From assembly GCF_005886145.1 (NCBI RefSeq), contig NZ_CP040504.1, positions 868,001 to 932,000 on the forward strand: DNA of 64,000 nucleotides, given 5' to 3'. Source of the DNA: Neisseria sp. oral taxon 014 str. F0314 (GTDB lineage Bacteria > Pseudomonadota > Gammaproteobacteria > Burkholderiales > Neisseriaceae). Below, one piece after another: positions 43,625-53,029 of this stretch. Numbering within the stretch: position 1 is the first letter of the stretch; each line of letters begins with the position of its first letter. The notes under the pieces are model-generated. The model saw only the letters and a list, made by a program, of their open reading frames with translations, had not been told where the DNA came from and made no database searches. Made by a program: the position numbers and the translations under genes.

Positions 43625-45979
43625 TTAATTATCTACTGCTATATTCTTGGCAGAGGGTTTCACAAACTGAACCACCTGCTCTTCCGGCTCCTGCTGCTCT
43701 TTTGAATCGGCTTTGGCAGCAGCCTGTTTCTGTTTTTTCTTATTCGTCGCCACTACCTGAGGGCAGCGGGTCTGGTGATGGTACATAACCTGGCAGTGCA
43801 GACACTGGATACATTCGTTCGGATGGATGTCTCCTTCCGGTGCAATCGCCTGTACCGGACATTCGTGGGTACATATCTGACAGGGATTACCGCACATTTT
43901 ATAACGGCGCAGCCAATCGAAAATGCGGAACCGCGCAGGAATGGCAATTCCCGCCCCCAACGGGCACAGATAACGGCAGAAGAAGCGTTCGATAAACAGC
44001 CCTGCCACCAGCAAAATCACGGCAAACAACACAAACCACCAATCACGCACAAACTTCAGGATAATTGCTGTTTTGAACGGTTCCACTTCGGCGAAATGCT
44101 CGGCAACGCCCAAGTCATACAGTGAAATCGCCAACAGTCCGAAGAAAATAACGTATTTGACGGCAGACAGGCGGGTATGCAGCAGATGCGGCACGGTAAT
44201 TTGTTTCACGCCGAATCTTTTGGCAATACGGTTGGTCAGTTCCTGCAATGCGCCGAACGGGCACAGCCAACCGCAGAACGTTCCCCTGTTCCATAACAGC
44301 ATGGTCGCCGCAGTAAACAGCCACAGGATGAACACTATCGGATCCATCAGGAAAAACTCCCAATGGAAATCGGTCAGAATCGCCGAAAAAAGGGTAAGTG
44401 TATTTACCACCGATAGCTGAGCTTGGGCATACCAACCGATATAAAACAATGTGAAAGTCAGGAAACACAGGCGGAAACGGTCATACCATTTTTCGTAACG
44501 CACAATGACGTCTTGGAATAAGAACACCAAGAGCAAAATCGTCAATGCAATACCCACGACGACAATCTGTCCGCGCTTGGCCTCCCAAATCTGTTTCCAT
44601 AATTGGTTGGACACACCGTCATCAGTCGCCGCCTCAGCAATACCCGCACCGGATTCTACGCCTGAAGCAGCCTGAGCCGCCGGTGTTTCGACCGGTGCGG
44701 CAATTTCTACCGGAGGCGCTTTGGGGTCGTCAACATAATAGCCTTTGGGTAGTTCGTAATCCAAATCAGCGGTAACGAACGCTTTGTCGTTCACACTCAG
44801 CACGCGCTGAATCATCAGTTGGATACGCCAAGGTTCCGCAGCATCAAACTCTACGCCTTCAGGGATGACAAACCACGATACTTCTTTAAAATGCGGCGCA
44901 CCTTCGGCAGCCAAATCAATCAGGCGTTCGTGCTGCGAATCGACAAAACGGAAGCTGGTTTCACCCTGTATGATTTCGATGCGGTCGAAGATACCGCCGC
45001 GCACATAGCCCGAACCCTTCCAAGAATACCGACCTTCGCCGGCCACCATAACGGCCTGTTGCCCGGGTTGCAGACGGCTTTGCAGGTTCTGCCAGCCGTC
45101 TTCTCCCAACAGGCTTTTACCGATGGAAGGTTGGCTGACCAGCGCCACATACATGTCTATGAAAATGTCGTCGCCCGGACCGGGCTCCGCATGTTCGGCC
45201 GAACCCTGTTTACCGTTCTGAGCAAACAGTTTATTAACATCGTCTACGGTCATGTGCAGTTTGGCAATGGCTTTCTGATCAAGCAATGCCTGCCATGACT
45301 GAATGTCCTGCTTGTCCATATTAACCGCGCGGCGCGGGCGGGTCTGTACTTGTGCTTGCGAAGCGGCCGCCTGCTGGACACCCGATGCTTCTGCCGGAGC
45401 CGCGGATACGGCGGCATCAGCCGTACCTAATTTATACTGATGTGCAATGGCTTTAATCGACCGTTGCATACTGTCGTTAATCACCATCAACGTTACGGTC
45501 GCGCCACTGATAATGTCGGCAGGCGCGACACCCGGTTTCGGCGGTGTTTTCAGGAAGTTCAGGCCGACATAGTTGGAAATAAACTTGTCGACACGCGATT
45601 GCGGGATGCCGATTAACATAATCGGCTCGTTATGCGCCACCAGTTTGGCGCCTGCAATCGTACCGTCGTTCGACAGCGCGATCATCGTATCAATCGGTTT
45701 GCTGGAATAGCCGCGGGTATTGACTACGTCCGTCGTAATGAATACCACGCCCAGTTGCTCGTCTCCTTTATAGACACGCGCAACCATAGGCTTACCTTCC
45801 GGCTTGCCGTAACGGTCGGCCGACGGGAAAATCTCCGACGGCTGTACCTTGTTCAAAAATTCAGGCAGTCGCTCTGCGTAGGCGGGTACGCAACATACCA
45901 ACAGCCACAACACCGCCAGCAACGTGCTTACGACATGCTGCAAACGGCCCTTAATGCCGCCCATCTTCCAACAGGACAT
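43625..45979 (-). CDS. nosR: NosR, membrane electron donor/regulator for NosZ
   Basis: This 784-residue polytopic protein has a signal/TM near residues 10-35, a periplasmic FMN-binding domain with the flavinylation motif SGATVT near residues 158-163, and then membrane helices. The cytoplasmic side has CGWLCPFG and CRYLCPLG motifs and two 4Fe-4S clusters (CGNPCQICTHECP, CIQCLHCQ, CP). It is required for NosZ activity. The start at 45979 is chosen; the longer frame would begin inside the FNR site. The gene is intact, which is of note because nosR is reported broken in some pathogenic Neisseria. It is followed 70 bp later by nosZ. Confidence 0.95.
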   Translation of the reverse strand: MSCWKMGGIKGRLQHVVSTLLAVLWLLVCCVPAYAERLPEFLNKVQPSEIFPSADRYGKPEGKPMVARVYKGDEQLGVVFITTDVVNTRGYSSKPIDTMIALSNDGTIAGAKLVAHNEPIMLIGIPQSRVDKFISNYVGLNFLKTPPKPGVAPADIISGATVTLMVINDSMQRSIKAIAHQYKLGTADAAVSAAPAEASGVQQAAASQAQVQTRPRRAVNMDKQDIQSWQALLDQKAIAKLHMTVDDVNKLFAQNGKQGSAEHAEPGPGDDIFIDMYVALVSQPSIGKSLLGEDGWQNLQSRLQPGQQAVMVAGEGRYSWKGSGYVRGGIFDRIEIIQGETSFRFVDSQHERLIDLAAEGAPHFKEVSWFVIPEGVEFDAAEPWRIQLMIQRVLSVNDKAFVTADLDYELPKGYYVDDPKAPPVEIAAPVETPAAQAASGVESGAGIAEAATDDGVSNQLWKQIWEAKRGQIVVVGIALTILLLVFLFQDVIVRYEKWYDRFRLCFLTFTLFYIGWYAQAQLSVVNTLTLFSAILTDFHWEFFLMDPIVFILWLFTAATMLLWNRGTFCGWLCPFGALQELTNRIAKRFGVKQITVPHLLHTRLSAVKYVIFFGLLAISLYDLGVAEHFAEVEPFKTAIILKFVRDWWFVLFAVILLVAGLFIERFFCRYLCPLGAGIAIPARFRIFDWLRRYKMCGNPCQICTHECPVQAIAPEGDIHPNECIQCLHCQVMYHHQTRCPQVVATNKKKQKQAAAKADSKEQQEPEEQVVQFVKPSAKNIAVDN

Positions 45980-46015
45980 AATTGTTCCCGATAAATCGAT
46001 ACTCTTGACAATCTT

Positions 46016-46057
46016 ATTATATGAATCATCTATTCTCCATAATTTGATATAAATCAA
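46016..46057 (-). promoter_or_regulatory. FNR class II promoter of nosR
   Basis: On the minus strand, a perfect FNR box TTGATTTATATCAA (46044-46057) is followed 22 bp later by TATAAT (46021-46016). This puts the box centre near -41.5, the class II activator position. It predicts low-oxygen induction of the nos cluster. Confidence 0.88.
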
Positions 46058-46218
46058 TCTGATAAAGCTTAAGGCCTATTCCAAATTTTGCAATAATACT
46101 TAATGATTACATGAATCTAAGTTCAACACTATTAATCGAACAAGTTTCATTATTTGTTTAAATTATTTTGTATTCTTTTCGTTATTGAGCAAAACGTTAT
46201 GCCAAAACAAACGTTATC

Positions 46219-46259
46219 AGGCCGTCTGAAAATCCCCTGATTTACTTTTCAGACGGCCT
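46219..46259. terminator. DUS hairpin between ilvC and nosR
   Basis: Perfect inverted pair of AGGCCGTCTGAAAA. It lies in the 286-bp region between the nosR promoter and the ilvC 3' end, otherwise AT-rich with no gene. Confidence 0.6.
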
Positions 46260-46293
46260 GACACTTTATCCGTGTCGTCTTGCTGCAAACAAA

Positions 46294-46323
46294 AAAACCT
46301 GTCCGAATATTCGGACAGGTTTT
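46294..46323 (-). terminator. Rho-independent terminator of ilvC
   Basis: AAAACCTGTCCGAAT/ATTCGGACAGGTTTT is a near-perfect palindrome. On the minus strand it is followed by more T (TTTTTTTG). Confidence 0.9.
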
Positions 46324-46343
46324 CAAGCAGATTTAATCCAAAA

Positions 46344-47393
<1,050 letters not shown>

Positions 47394-47687
47394 TTAAACG
47401 GAGAGTTCGTTCATCAACACGATTTCCAGATTGTCGGTTTTGCCGTCGATGGCTTTGACGAAGCCTTGGAAATGTTCGCTGGCATTGTGTTCGTCAATCG
47501 CAGCCTGCGACTTCCAGTTTTCCACGAATACGAAGCGGTTGGGATTGCCGATTTCCTGATGCAAATCGTAGCTGATGTTGCCGGCTTCCGCACGGCTGGC
47601 TTTCACCAGCTCTTTAAACTGGGCTGCCAGTGTTTCTGTGTATTCGGGTTTGACGGTAACCAGTGCGACAATTTTGATGCCGGACAT
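47394..47687 (-). CDS. ABM-domain (YgiN-like) monooxygenase
   Basis: This 97-residue antibiotic-biosynthesis-monooxygenase-type protein forms a ferredoxin-like barrel. Segments are KIVALVTVKPEYTETLAAQF, SRAEAGNISYDLHQEIGN and RFVFVENWKSQAAIDEHNAS with the conserved His. Related proteins act on quinols. It lies between ilvH and ilvC, 36 bp from ilvC, so it is probably cotranscribed with ilvC. Its link to branched-chain synthesis is unclear. Confidence 0.88.
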   Translation of the reverse strand: MSGIKIVALVTVKPEYTETLAAQFKELVKASRAEAGNISYDLHQEIGNPNRFVFVENWKSQAAIDEHNASEHFQGFVKAIDGKTDNLEIVLMNELSV

Positions 47688-47724
47688 AAAACACTCCTTA
47701 CTTAACTTTTAATGATTTCCCATT

Positions 47725-47764
47725 TTTTCAGACGGCCTCGACATGTTTGGAGGCCGTCTGAAAA
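47725..47764. terminator. DUS hairpin between ilvH and the ABM gene
   Basis: TTTTCAGACGGCCT and its inverted copy with a 12-bp loop. It would reduce read-through from ilvIH to the ABM gene and ilvC. Confidence 0.65.
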
Positions 47765-47770
47765 GTTTGT

Positions 47771-48262
47771 TTAAATTTTCAAAATGCGCTCGCCGCGACC
47801 GATACCGGCCGCACCTGTACGCACAGTTTCCAGAATTTGGGCGCGGCCCACTGTTTCCAGAAACGAATCCAGCTTTTCGCTCGAACCTGTGATTTCGATG
47901 GTGTAGCTGCGGTCGGTAACGTCCACCACGCTACCGCGGTAGATTTCGGTCAGACGCAGAAATTCATCACGGTCTTTGCCTGCCGCCCGCAGTTTTACCA
48001 GCATCAGCTCGCGCTCGACAAAACGGCTTTCATTCAAATCGACGACTTTGACGACCTCCACCAGCTTGTTGAGCTGCTTGGTAATCTGCTCGATGACGGT
48101 TTCGTCGCCGTGGGTAACGATGGTCATGCGCGACAAGGTTTTATCTTCGGTGGCGGCTACGGCCAACGAATCGATATTGTAATCGCGTGCCGAAAACAAC
48201 CCGACCACGCGGCTCATCGCGCCCGATTCGTTTTCCATCAGGATAGATAAGATGTGTCTCAT
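47771..48262 (-). CDS. ilvH: Acetolactate synthase small subunit
   Basis: This 163-residue regulatory subunit has an N-terminal ACT domain (MRHILSILMENESGAMSRVV, with GLFSARDYNIDSLAVAATED) that binds valine, and a C-terminal domain (SRFVERELMLVKLRAAGKDR). It activates the large subunit and gives feedback inhibition. It overlaps the large-subunit stop by 4 bp. Confidence 0.96.
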   Translation of the reverse strand: MRHILSILMENESGAMSRVVGLFSARDYNIDSLAVAATEDKTLSRMTIVTHGDETVIEQITKQLNKLVEVVKVVDLNESRFVERELMLVKLRAAGKDRDEFLRLTEIYRGSVVDVTDRSYTIEITGSSEKLDSFLETVGRAQILETVRTGAAGIGRGERILKI

Positions 48263-50037
48263 GGCACGCTCCTTGTATCGTAATCGCGGTCGTTAACATC
48301 GTTAACGTCGCTGTCGGCCTCGGTTTCGCGCATATGCGGCGGCAATACCATTTCATCCAAACCTTTGCCGTTGCCCACCATAGGCAGCACATTCTGTTTT
48401 TTATCGGTCAGAAAATCAAGGAAGACCAACCGATCCTTCTGATTCAAGGCTTCGAGCAACGCGCCTTCCACATCGGATTTTTTGTCCACACGGATACCGA
48501 TATGGCCGTAGGCTTCTGCCAGCTTCACAAAATCGGGCAGAGAGTCGAAATAGGTCTCGGATTCGCGGTTGCCGTAATACAGTTCCTGCCACTGGCGCAC
48601 CATACCGAGATAACCGTTGTTCAACGTTACGACGTTTATCGGAATATGATATTGGAAACAGGTCGATAATTCTTGGATGTTCATCTGAATCGAACCTTCG
48701 CCCGTGATGCAGAACACATCTTGTTCCGGTGCGGCAAGTTTGGCGCCCATCGCATAAGGCAGGCCGACACCCATCGTACCTAGGCCGCCCGAATTGAGCC
48801 ATTGCCGCGGACGTTGGAACGGATAATACTGGGCGGCAAACATCTGGTGCTGACCCACATCTGACGTGATGATGGCCGAATTGCCGGTGATTTCCGCCAG
48901 TTTCTGCACCACATATTGCGGTTTGATGATTTCGCTGTCGTTGTCAAACCACAGGCAGTCGCGCGCGCGCCATTTTTCGATGTTTTTCCACCATTTGTCC
49001 AAACCGTCGCGGTTGGCGGCGGATTCCCGTTTGCTCAGCAGGCCGTTCATTTCGGCCAACACGTTTTTCACGTTGCCGACAATCGGGATATCCACTTTCA
49101 CACGCTTGGCAATGCTGGAAGGGTCAACATCGACATGGATGATTTTTTTGGTTTTTTCCAAAAATTTGGACGGAACGGAAACCACACGGTCGTCAAAACG
49201 CGCACCGACCGCCAGCACCACGTCCGCATTCTGCATCGCAAGGTTGGCTTCATAAGTACCGTGCATCCCCAACATGCCCAAGAACTGGCGATCGCTGGAA
49301 GGATAGGCACCCAACCCCATCAGCGTACCCACGCAGGGTGCGCCGGTCATACGGACGAAGTCGGTCAATTCCTGTGCAGCGTTGCCCAAAACGATACCGC
49401 CGCCGAAATACACCACCGGCCGCTTGGCCGAAGCAAACATCTGCACCGCTTTCTTAATCTGCCCCGTATGGCCGTTGACAACCGGCTGATAGGAACGGAT
49501 AAAAATGTCTTCCTGCGGATAGCTAAATTTCGCCATCGCCTGCGTAACGTCTTTCGGAACATCGATAACCACCGGTCCCGGACGTCCGCTGGCGGCAATC
49601 TGGAAGGCTTTTTTCAAGGTAACCGCCAGCTCGTTGATGTCAGTTACGAGGAAATTGTGTTTTACGCACGGGCGGGAAATGCCCACGGTATCCACTTCCT
49701 GAAACGCATCCGTACCGATGGACGGCGTGCCGACCTGTCCGGTAATCACCACCAGCGGGATGGAATCCGAATACGCTGTGGCGATACCGGTCAGCGCATT
49801 GGTCGCACCCGGACCGGACGTTACCAGCGCCACGCCGACCTTGCCGCTGACGCGTGCATAGGCATCCGCCGCATGTACGGCCGCCTGCTCGTGACGTACC
49901 AGGATGTGCTTGAATTTGTTGAGTTGGAAAATTGCGTCGTAGATTTCGAGAACCGCGCCGCCCGGGTAGCCGAAAACGTATTCAACGCCCTCAGCTTTGA
50001 GACTTTGCACGATGATTTGTGCGCCGGATAATTGCAT
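48259..50037 (-). CDS. ilvI: Acetolactate synthase large subunit
   Basis: This 592-residue ThDP-dependent enzyme joins two pyruvates to acetolactate (or pyruvate and 2-ketobutyrate). It has the catalytic Glu in LVRHEQAAVHAADAYARVSG, a FAD-binding middle domain, and the ThDP motif GEGSIQMNIQELST (Glu in place of the more usual GDGS). The ending is LPPHMRETEADSDVNDVNDR. AAGAGGTTG precedes the ATG. It is first in the ilvI-ilvH unit; ilvB is an equally used name. Confidence 0.96.
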   Translation of the reverse strand: MQLSGAQIIVQSLKAEGVEYVFGYPGGAVLEIYDAIFQLNKFKHILVRHEQAAVHAADAYARVSGKVGVALVTSGPGATNALTGIATAYSDSIPLVVITGQVGTPSIGTDAFQEVDTVGISRPCVKHNFLVTDINELAVTLKKAFQIAASGRPGPVVIDVPKDVTQAMAKFSYPQEDIFIRSYQPVVNGHTGQIKKAVQMFASAKRPVVYFGGGIVLGNAAQELTDFVRMTGAPCVGTLMGLGAYPSSDRQFLGMLGMHGTYEANLAMQNADVVLAVGARFDDRVVSVPSKFLEKTKKIIHVDVDPSSIAKRVKVDIPIVGNVKNVLAEMNGLLSKRESAANRDGLDKWWKNIEKWRARDCLWFDNDSEIIKPQYVVQKLAEITGNSAIITSDVGQHQMFAAQYYPFQRPRQWLNSGGLGTMGVGLPYAMGAKLAAPEQDVFCITGEGSIQMNIQELSTCFQYHIPINVVTLNNGYLGMVRQWQELYYGNRESETYFDSLPDFVKLAEAYGHIGIRVDKKSDVEGALLEALNQKDRLVFLDFLTDKKQNVLPMVGNGKGLDEMVLPPHMRETEADSDVNDVNDRDYDTRSVP

Positions 50038-50081
50038 ATCAACCTCTTTTGTACGGTATCAAACCAAGAGGGGCAGCCGCC

Positions 50082-50255
50082 TCACCACAGCACCTGTAAT
50101 GCAAGTCCGGCAAGCAGCGGTTTAGGGTACGCGCATTGCGGGAACACGGTGACAATCGGAAGCCCGGACAATTGGAGTGAACACTCAGAGTTTATCGAAA
50201 AAGGAGTCTCAACGATAACGCAAACGGCCTTCCCAATCAAGGCAAAAACTTTCAT
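50082..50255 (-). CDS. Candidate leader ORF upstream of ilvI (57 residues)
   Basis: The minus frame from ATG 50255 encodes 57 residues (MKVFALIGKAVCVIVETPFS...) and ends 44 bp before ilvI. It has AAAGGATG spacing upstream. By count 20 of 57 residues are Leu (9), Val (7) or Ile (4), as expected for a branched-chain control peptide. A hairpin (GAGGCGGCTGCCCCTC) sits at its end, without a T run. No true family. The 456-bp region 50038-50493 holds this ORF, a palindromic ATGCATTTTATGCAT near 50278 and a DUS hairpin. Confidence 0.45.
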   Translation of the reverse strand: MKVFALIGKAVCVIVETPFSINSECSLQLSGLPIVTVFPQCAYPKPLLAGLALQVLW

Positions 50256-50426
50256 CCTTTAACAATATTTTTAAAATATGCATTTTATGCATTGATTTTT
50301 ATAGGATAATTTTAAATACGGATTTCAAACCCCGCTTACGATTGTCAACATTCCGCGCAGCGGTTACTGTTTCATTTTGCATGTGAAGACACATGTCCTA
50401 TGCCAAATAAAGCGGCAGTAACAACA

Positions 50427-50473
50427 AGGCCGTCTGAAAACCGTATCGTCCGGACACGGTTTTCAGACGGCCT
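50427..50473. terminator. Long DUS hairpin after the dispersin B-like gene
   Basis: AGGCCGTCTGAAAACCGT and its inverted copy form an 18-bp stem with a short loop. Confidence 0.75.
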
Positions 50474-50493
50474 CACCGAACCGTTCGGCTTGT

Positions 50494-51726
50494 TTACTGC
50501 TTTTCAGCCGAAGCCTTATTCGCTTTGGTCATCACGGCCCGCAGCAAATCCTGCGTGTGCTCGAAAATCACCTCCCCGCTCAAAGCAGGCGCGTCTTCGC
50601 CCCAAATTGCCACCGCCGCACCTTGCACCTTATCCGGATTGCGGATGGCGTTTTGATGGTTATCACCGTCCCATACGCCGAGATGCCAGTTTTTCCGCAC
50701 ATCTTCGGCGGCAAACCTTCCGTCTCCGGAACGCGGCAGGTCTTCATTGGGTATGAAATACAGGTAATAAGAATTGTAATTCAATACGCTGAAACCTTCG
50801 TTTATCAGTTCGGGCATACTTGCCCGCAGCTTTCTGCGGTATTTTTTCGCCGTCGGGTTTTCCGTATCCCCATCGTAGCTCCAGTACGTAATCTGGATAT
50901 TGTGGTTCAATTTTTTCATCGTCGGCTTGATGATACCGTCGTTCCATATCTGAGCGCGCAATCCTTTGGACTGGACGAAACCGGCCAAACGGTTGGCATA
51001 GCGGACAAATTCAGAATTACTGTCCCTGCTGTAACCGAATTCGTCACCGCCGATATGGAAGCGTTTGCCGTATTTGAATTTTCCGGAAACTTCCCCGATC
51101 AGCGACTCGACAAAGGCGATGCTTTCCGGTTTGGCCATATCGATTTCGGCATCTGCGCCGTTCGATTTCAACGAACGTGCATACGCCTTGCCACGGTATT
51201 GTTCCAGCAGCCTGAACACCGCCGCCATATGCGCGGGGCTGTCCACTTCCGGAATCAGCTCCACATTGCGGGAATGCGCATAACGGACGATTTCGCCAAG
51301 CTGTGCGTCGCTTAAAAACGGTTTGCCCGTGTGCGGGTTTGTATAAATGCCGTCTGAAATCAACGCATTTTGCGCCGTCTGTCCCAATATTGCGCTTTCC
51401 AAAGCATAGTTTTCATCGTCCGACAAATGCAGGTGAACGAAACGGCCGCCCGAGTCCGCGACGGAATCAATAAATTTCTTAATCACCTGTACGGAATAGA
51501 AATGGCGAGCAATATCGAGCATCAAACCGTTGTCTTTACCCGCAACGGCAGGAATCCGCCCCCTGCCCGCCCCGTCTTTCCCACCTTCGGCCCGATTCGA
51601 CGGTTTTTCGGGTTTGACGACGGCAGGGTCGCATCCGGCACCGGCCAACATGACGGCCGCAGCCGCCGCAGCCAGCGACAGTTTCGCCGCATGTCTGAAT
51701 TTTCCGAACAATTTTCTTTCCTGCAT
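50494..51726 (-). CDS. Dispersin B-like GH20 beta-N-acetylglucosaminidase lipoprotein
   Basis: This 410-residue glycoside hydrolase family 20 enzyme is strikingly like dispersin B of Aggregatibacter as I remember it. Shared segments are MLDIARHFYSVQVIKKFIDS, SGGRFVHLHLSDDENYALES, IYTNPHTGKPFLSDAQL, the catalytic pair Asp228-Glu229 in FHIGGDEFGYS, ITYWSYDGDTE, VLNYNSYYLY and AAVAIWGEDA. Dispersin B cuts beta-1,6-linked poly-N-acetylglucosamine (PNAG) and disperses biofilm. Unlike secreted dispersin B it has a lipobox (LAGAGC, Cys32) and a Lys/Gly-rich linker, so it is probably membrane-anchored. Confidence 0.93.
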   Translation of the reverse strand: MQERKLFGKFRHAAKLSLAAAAAAVMLAGAGCDPAVVKPEKPSNRAEGGKDGAGRGRIPAVAGKDNGLMLDIARHFYSVQVIKKFIDSVADSGGRFVHLHLSDDENYALESAILGQTAQNALISDGIYTNPHTGKPFLSDAQLGEIVRYAHSRNVELIPEVDSPAHMAAVFRLLEQYRGKAYARSLKSNGADAEIDMAKPESIAFVESLIGEVSGKFKYGKRFHIGGDEFGYSRDSNSEFVRYANRLAGFVQSKGLRAQIWNDGIIKPTMKKLNHNIQITYWSYDGDTENPTAKKYRRKLRASMPELINEGFSVLNYNSYYLYFIPNEDLPRSGDGRFAAEDVRKNWHLGVWDGDNHQNAIRNPDKVQGAAVAIWGEDAPALSGEVIFEHTQDLLRAVMTKANKASAEKQ

Positions 51727-51866
51727 TCAACCGAATCCTTTAACCAATCTTCCGTTTTCAGACGGCATGCCCAACAGCCGGCCGCCGATGATAAACACAG
51801 ACCGCCCCTGCTTTCGAATGTTCCCCATTGTCGGAACGGTGGACGGTTGCGAAAGGCAATAAAAAA

Positions 51867-51893
51867 ACGGCTGCCAAAAAAGCAGCCGTTTTT
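51867..51893 (-). terminator. Bidirectional terminator after tRNA-Leu
   Basis: AACGGCTGC/GCAGCCGTT stem with an A/T-rich loop, flanked by T runs on both strands; seven T follow on the minus strand. Confidence 0.88.
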
Positions 51894-51899
51894 AGAATT

Positions 51900-51985
51900 T
51901 GGTGCCCAGGGTCGGACTCGAACCGACACACCTTGCGGCGGGGGATTTTGAGTCCCCTGCGTCTACCAATTTCGCCACCTGGGCA
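51900..51985 (-). tRNA. tRNA-Leu (anticodon CAA)
   Basis: An 86-nt class II tRNA starting TGCCCAGGTGGCGAAATTGG, with anticodon loop CTCAAAA (CAA) on stem GGGGA/TCCCC. It has a variable arm, T-loop GGTTCGAGTCC, and a genome-encoded CCA. It reads UUG codons. Confidence 0.97.
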
Positions 51986-52000
51986 GGTGAAGAAGACGCT

Positions 52001-52028
52001 ATTATAGCCATATCCGCGGCGTTGTAAA
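52001..52028 (-). promoter_or_regulatory. tRNA-Leu promoter
   Basis: On the minus strand, TTTACA (52028-52023), 16 bp, TATAAT (52006-52001), just ahead of the tRNA 5' end. Confidence 0.85.
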
Positions 52029-52257
52029 GGGCTTTGCGCCATTTTTTAGAATTTTATTGTATCCGCGTGTTTTAAAAAATTTTTTTCCACCTCCCAGCCG
52101 ACCGGTAAACAGGTATTTTTCCCGCATGTCGTGGAACGCTGTATCTTTTTCAGAAAAAACAGCATAATCACTGCATCGATTCCATAAAAGCGGTACACTG
52201 TCTTACCGACTAATTATTCAGTAGTATTTCCCCTTTGAACATTATCAGGAGAAACCC

Positions 52258-52929
52258 ATGCAGATCACAGTCCGAAATTTACTTGCAGGCGTCTTCGCCG
52301 TAACCGCGCTGGCGGCCTGCCAACCGAAACAGGATGCCGCCGCGCCCGCCGCATCCGGTACGTCGGCATCGTCCACCCCCTCTGCTTCCGCCCCTGCGGC
52401 GCCCGCCGCCAACGGCAAGCTCCACGGTACGGATTTGCGCAAAGAAGACATCGGCGGCGATTTCACGCTGACCGACGGCGACGGCAAACCGTTTAACCTG
52501 AGTGATTTGAAAGGTAAGGTGGTGGTGCTGTCGTTCGGCTACACCAACTGCCCCGACGTCTGCCCGACCGAGCTTCTGACCCAGAACGACGTGTTGAAGC
52601 AGCTCGGCGACCAAGCCAAAGACGTGAAAGTGGCCTTCGTCAGCGTCGACCCCGAACGCGACACGCCTGAAGTCATCGGCAAATACGCCAAGCAGTTCAA
52701 TCCCGACTTTATCGGCCTGACCGCCACCGGCGACCAAAGCCTGCCCGTCATCAAACAGCAGTACCGCGTGGTGTCGGCCAAAGTGAATCAGGGTGCGGAC
52801 AGCAATACTTATCTGGTCGACCACACGGCGGGGGCGTATCTGGTCGATAAAAACGGCGATGTCGCCGTATTCGAACCCTACGGCAGCGAACCGGCCGCGA
52901 TTGCCGCCGACATCAAAACGCTGCTCTGA
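52258..52929 (+). CDS. SCO1/SenC-type copper chaperone lipoprotein
   Basis: This 223-residue protein has a lipobox (LAAC, Cys21), an Ala/Pro/Ser-rich linker, and a thioredoxin-like SCO domain. The copper site is Cys98-x3-Cys102 (YTNCPDVCPTELL) with His189 (TYLVDHTAGAY). SCO proteins deliver copper to cytochrome oxidase CuA or act as thiol reductases; in this organism they could also serve the NosZ CuA site. A clear AGGAGAAA ribosome site precedes it. Confidence 0.94.
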   Translation: MQITVRNLLAGVFAVTALAACQPKQDAAAPAASGTSASSTPSASAPAAPAANGKLHGTDLRKEDIGGDFTLTDGDGKPFNLSDLKGKVVVLSFGYTNCPDVCPTELLTQNDVLKQLGDQAKDVKVAFVSVDPERDTPEVIGKYAKQFNPDFIGLTATGDQSLPVIKQQYRVVSAKVNQGADSNTYLVDHTAGAYLVDKNGDVAVFEPYGSEPAAIAADIKTLL

Positions 52930-52937
52930 CTTTGAAC

Positions 52938-52980
52938 AGGCCGTCTGAAAACGAACCCTCTTCGTTGTTTCAGACGGCCT
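52938..52980 (+). terminator. DUS hairpin after SCO1-type gene
   Basis: AGGCCGTCTGAAAACGAA and its inverted copy form a long stem (one bulge). Confidence 0.75.
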
Positions 52981-53029
52981 GTTTGACAACCGCCCTCTTT
53001 TTCCGACATTTGTCCCGAAGCGATAGAAC

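Noticed and set aside
50038..50493. Riboswitch or T-box in the ilvI leader
   Set aside because: No T-box sequence or known riboswitch core is recognisable.
51727..52257. tRNA-Leu as prophage attachment site
   Set aside because: The prophage ends about 19 kb away and no phage gene adjoins the tRNA.
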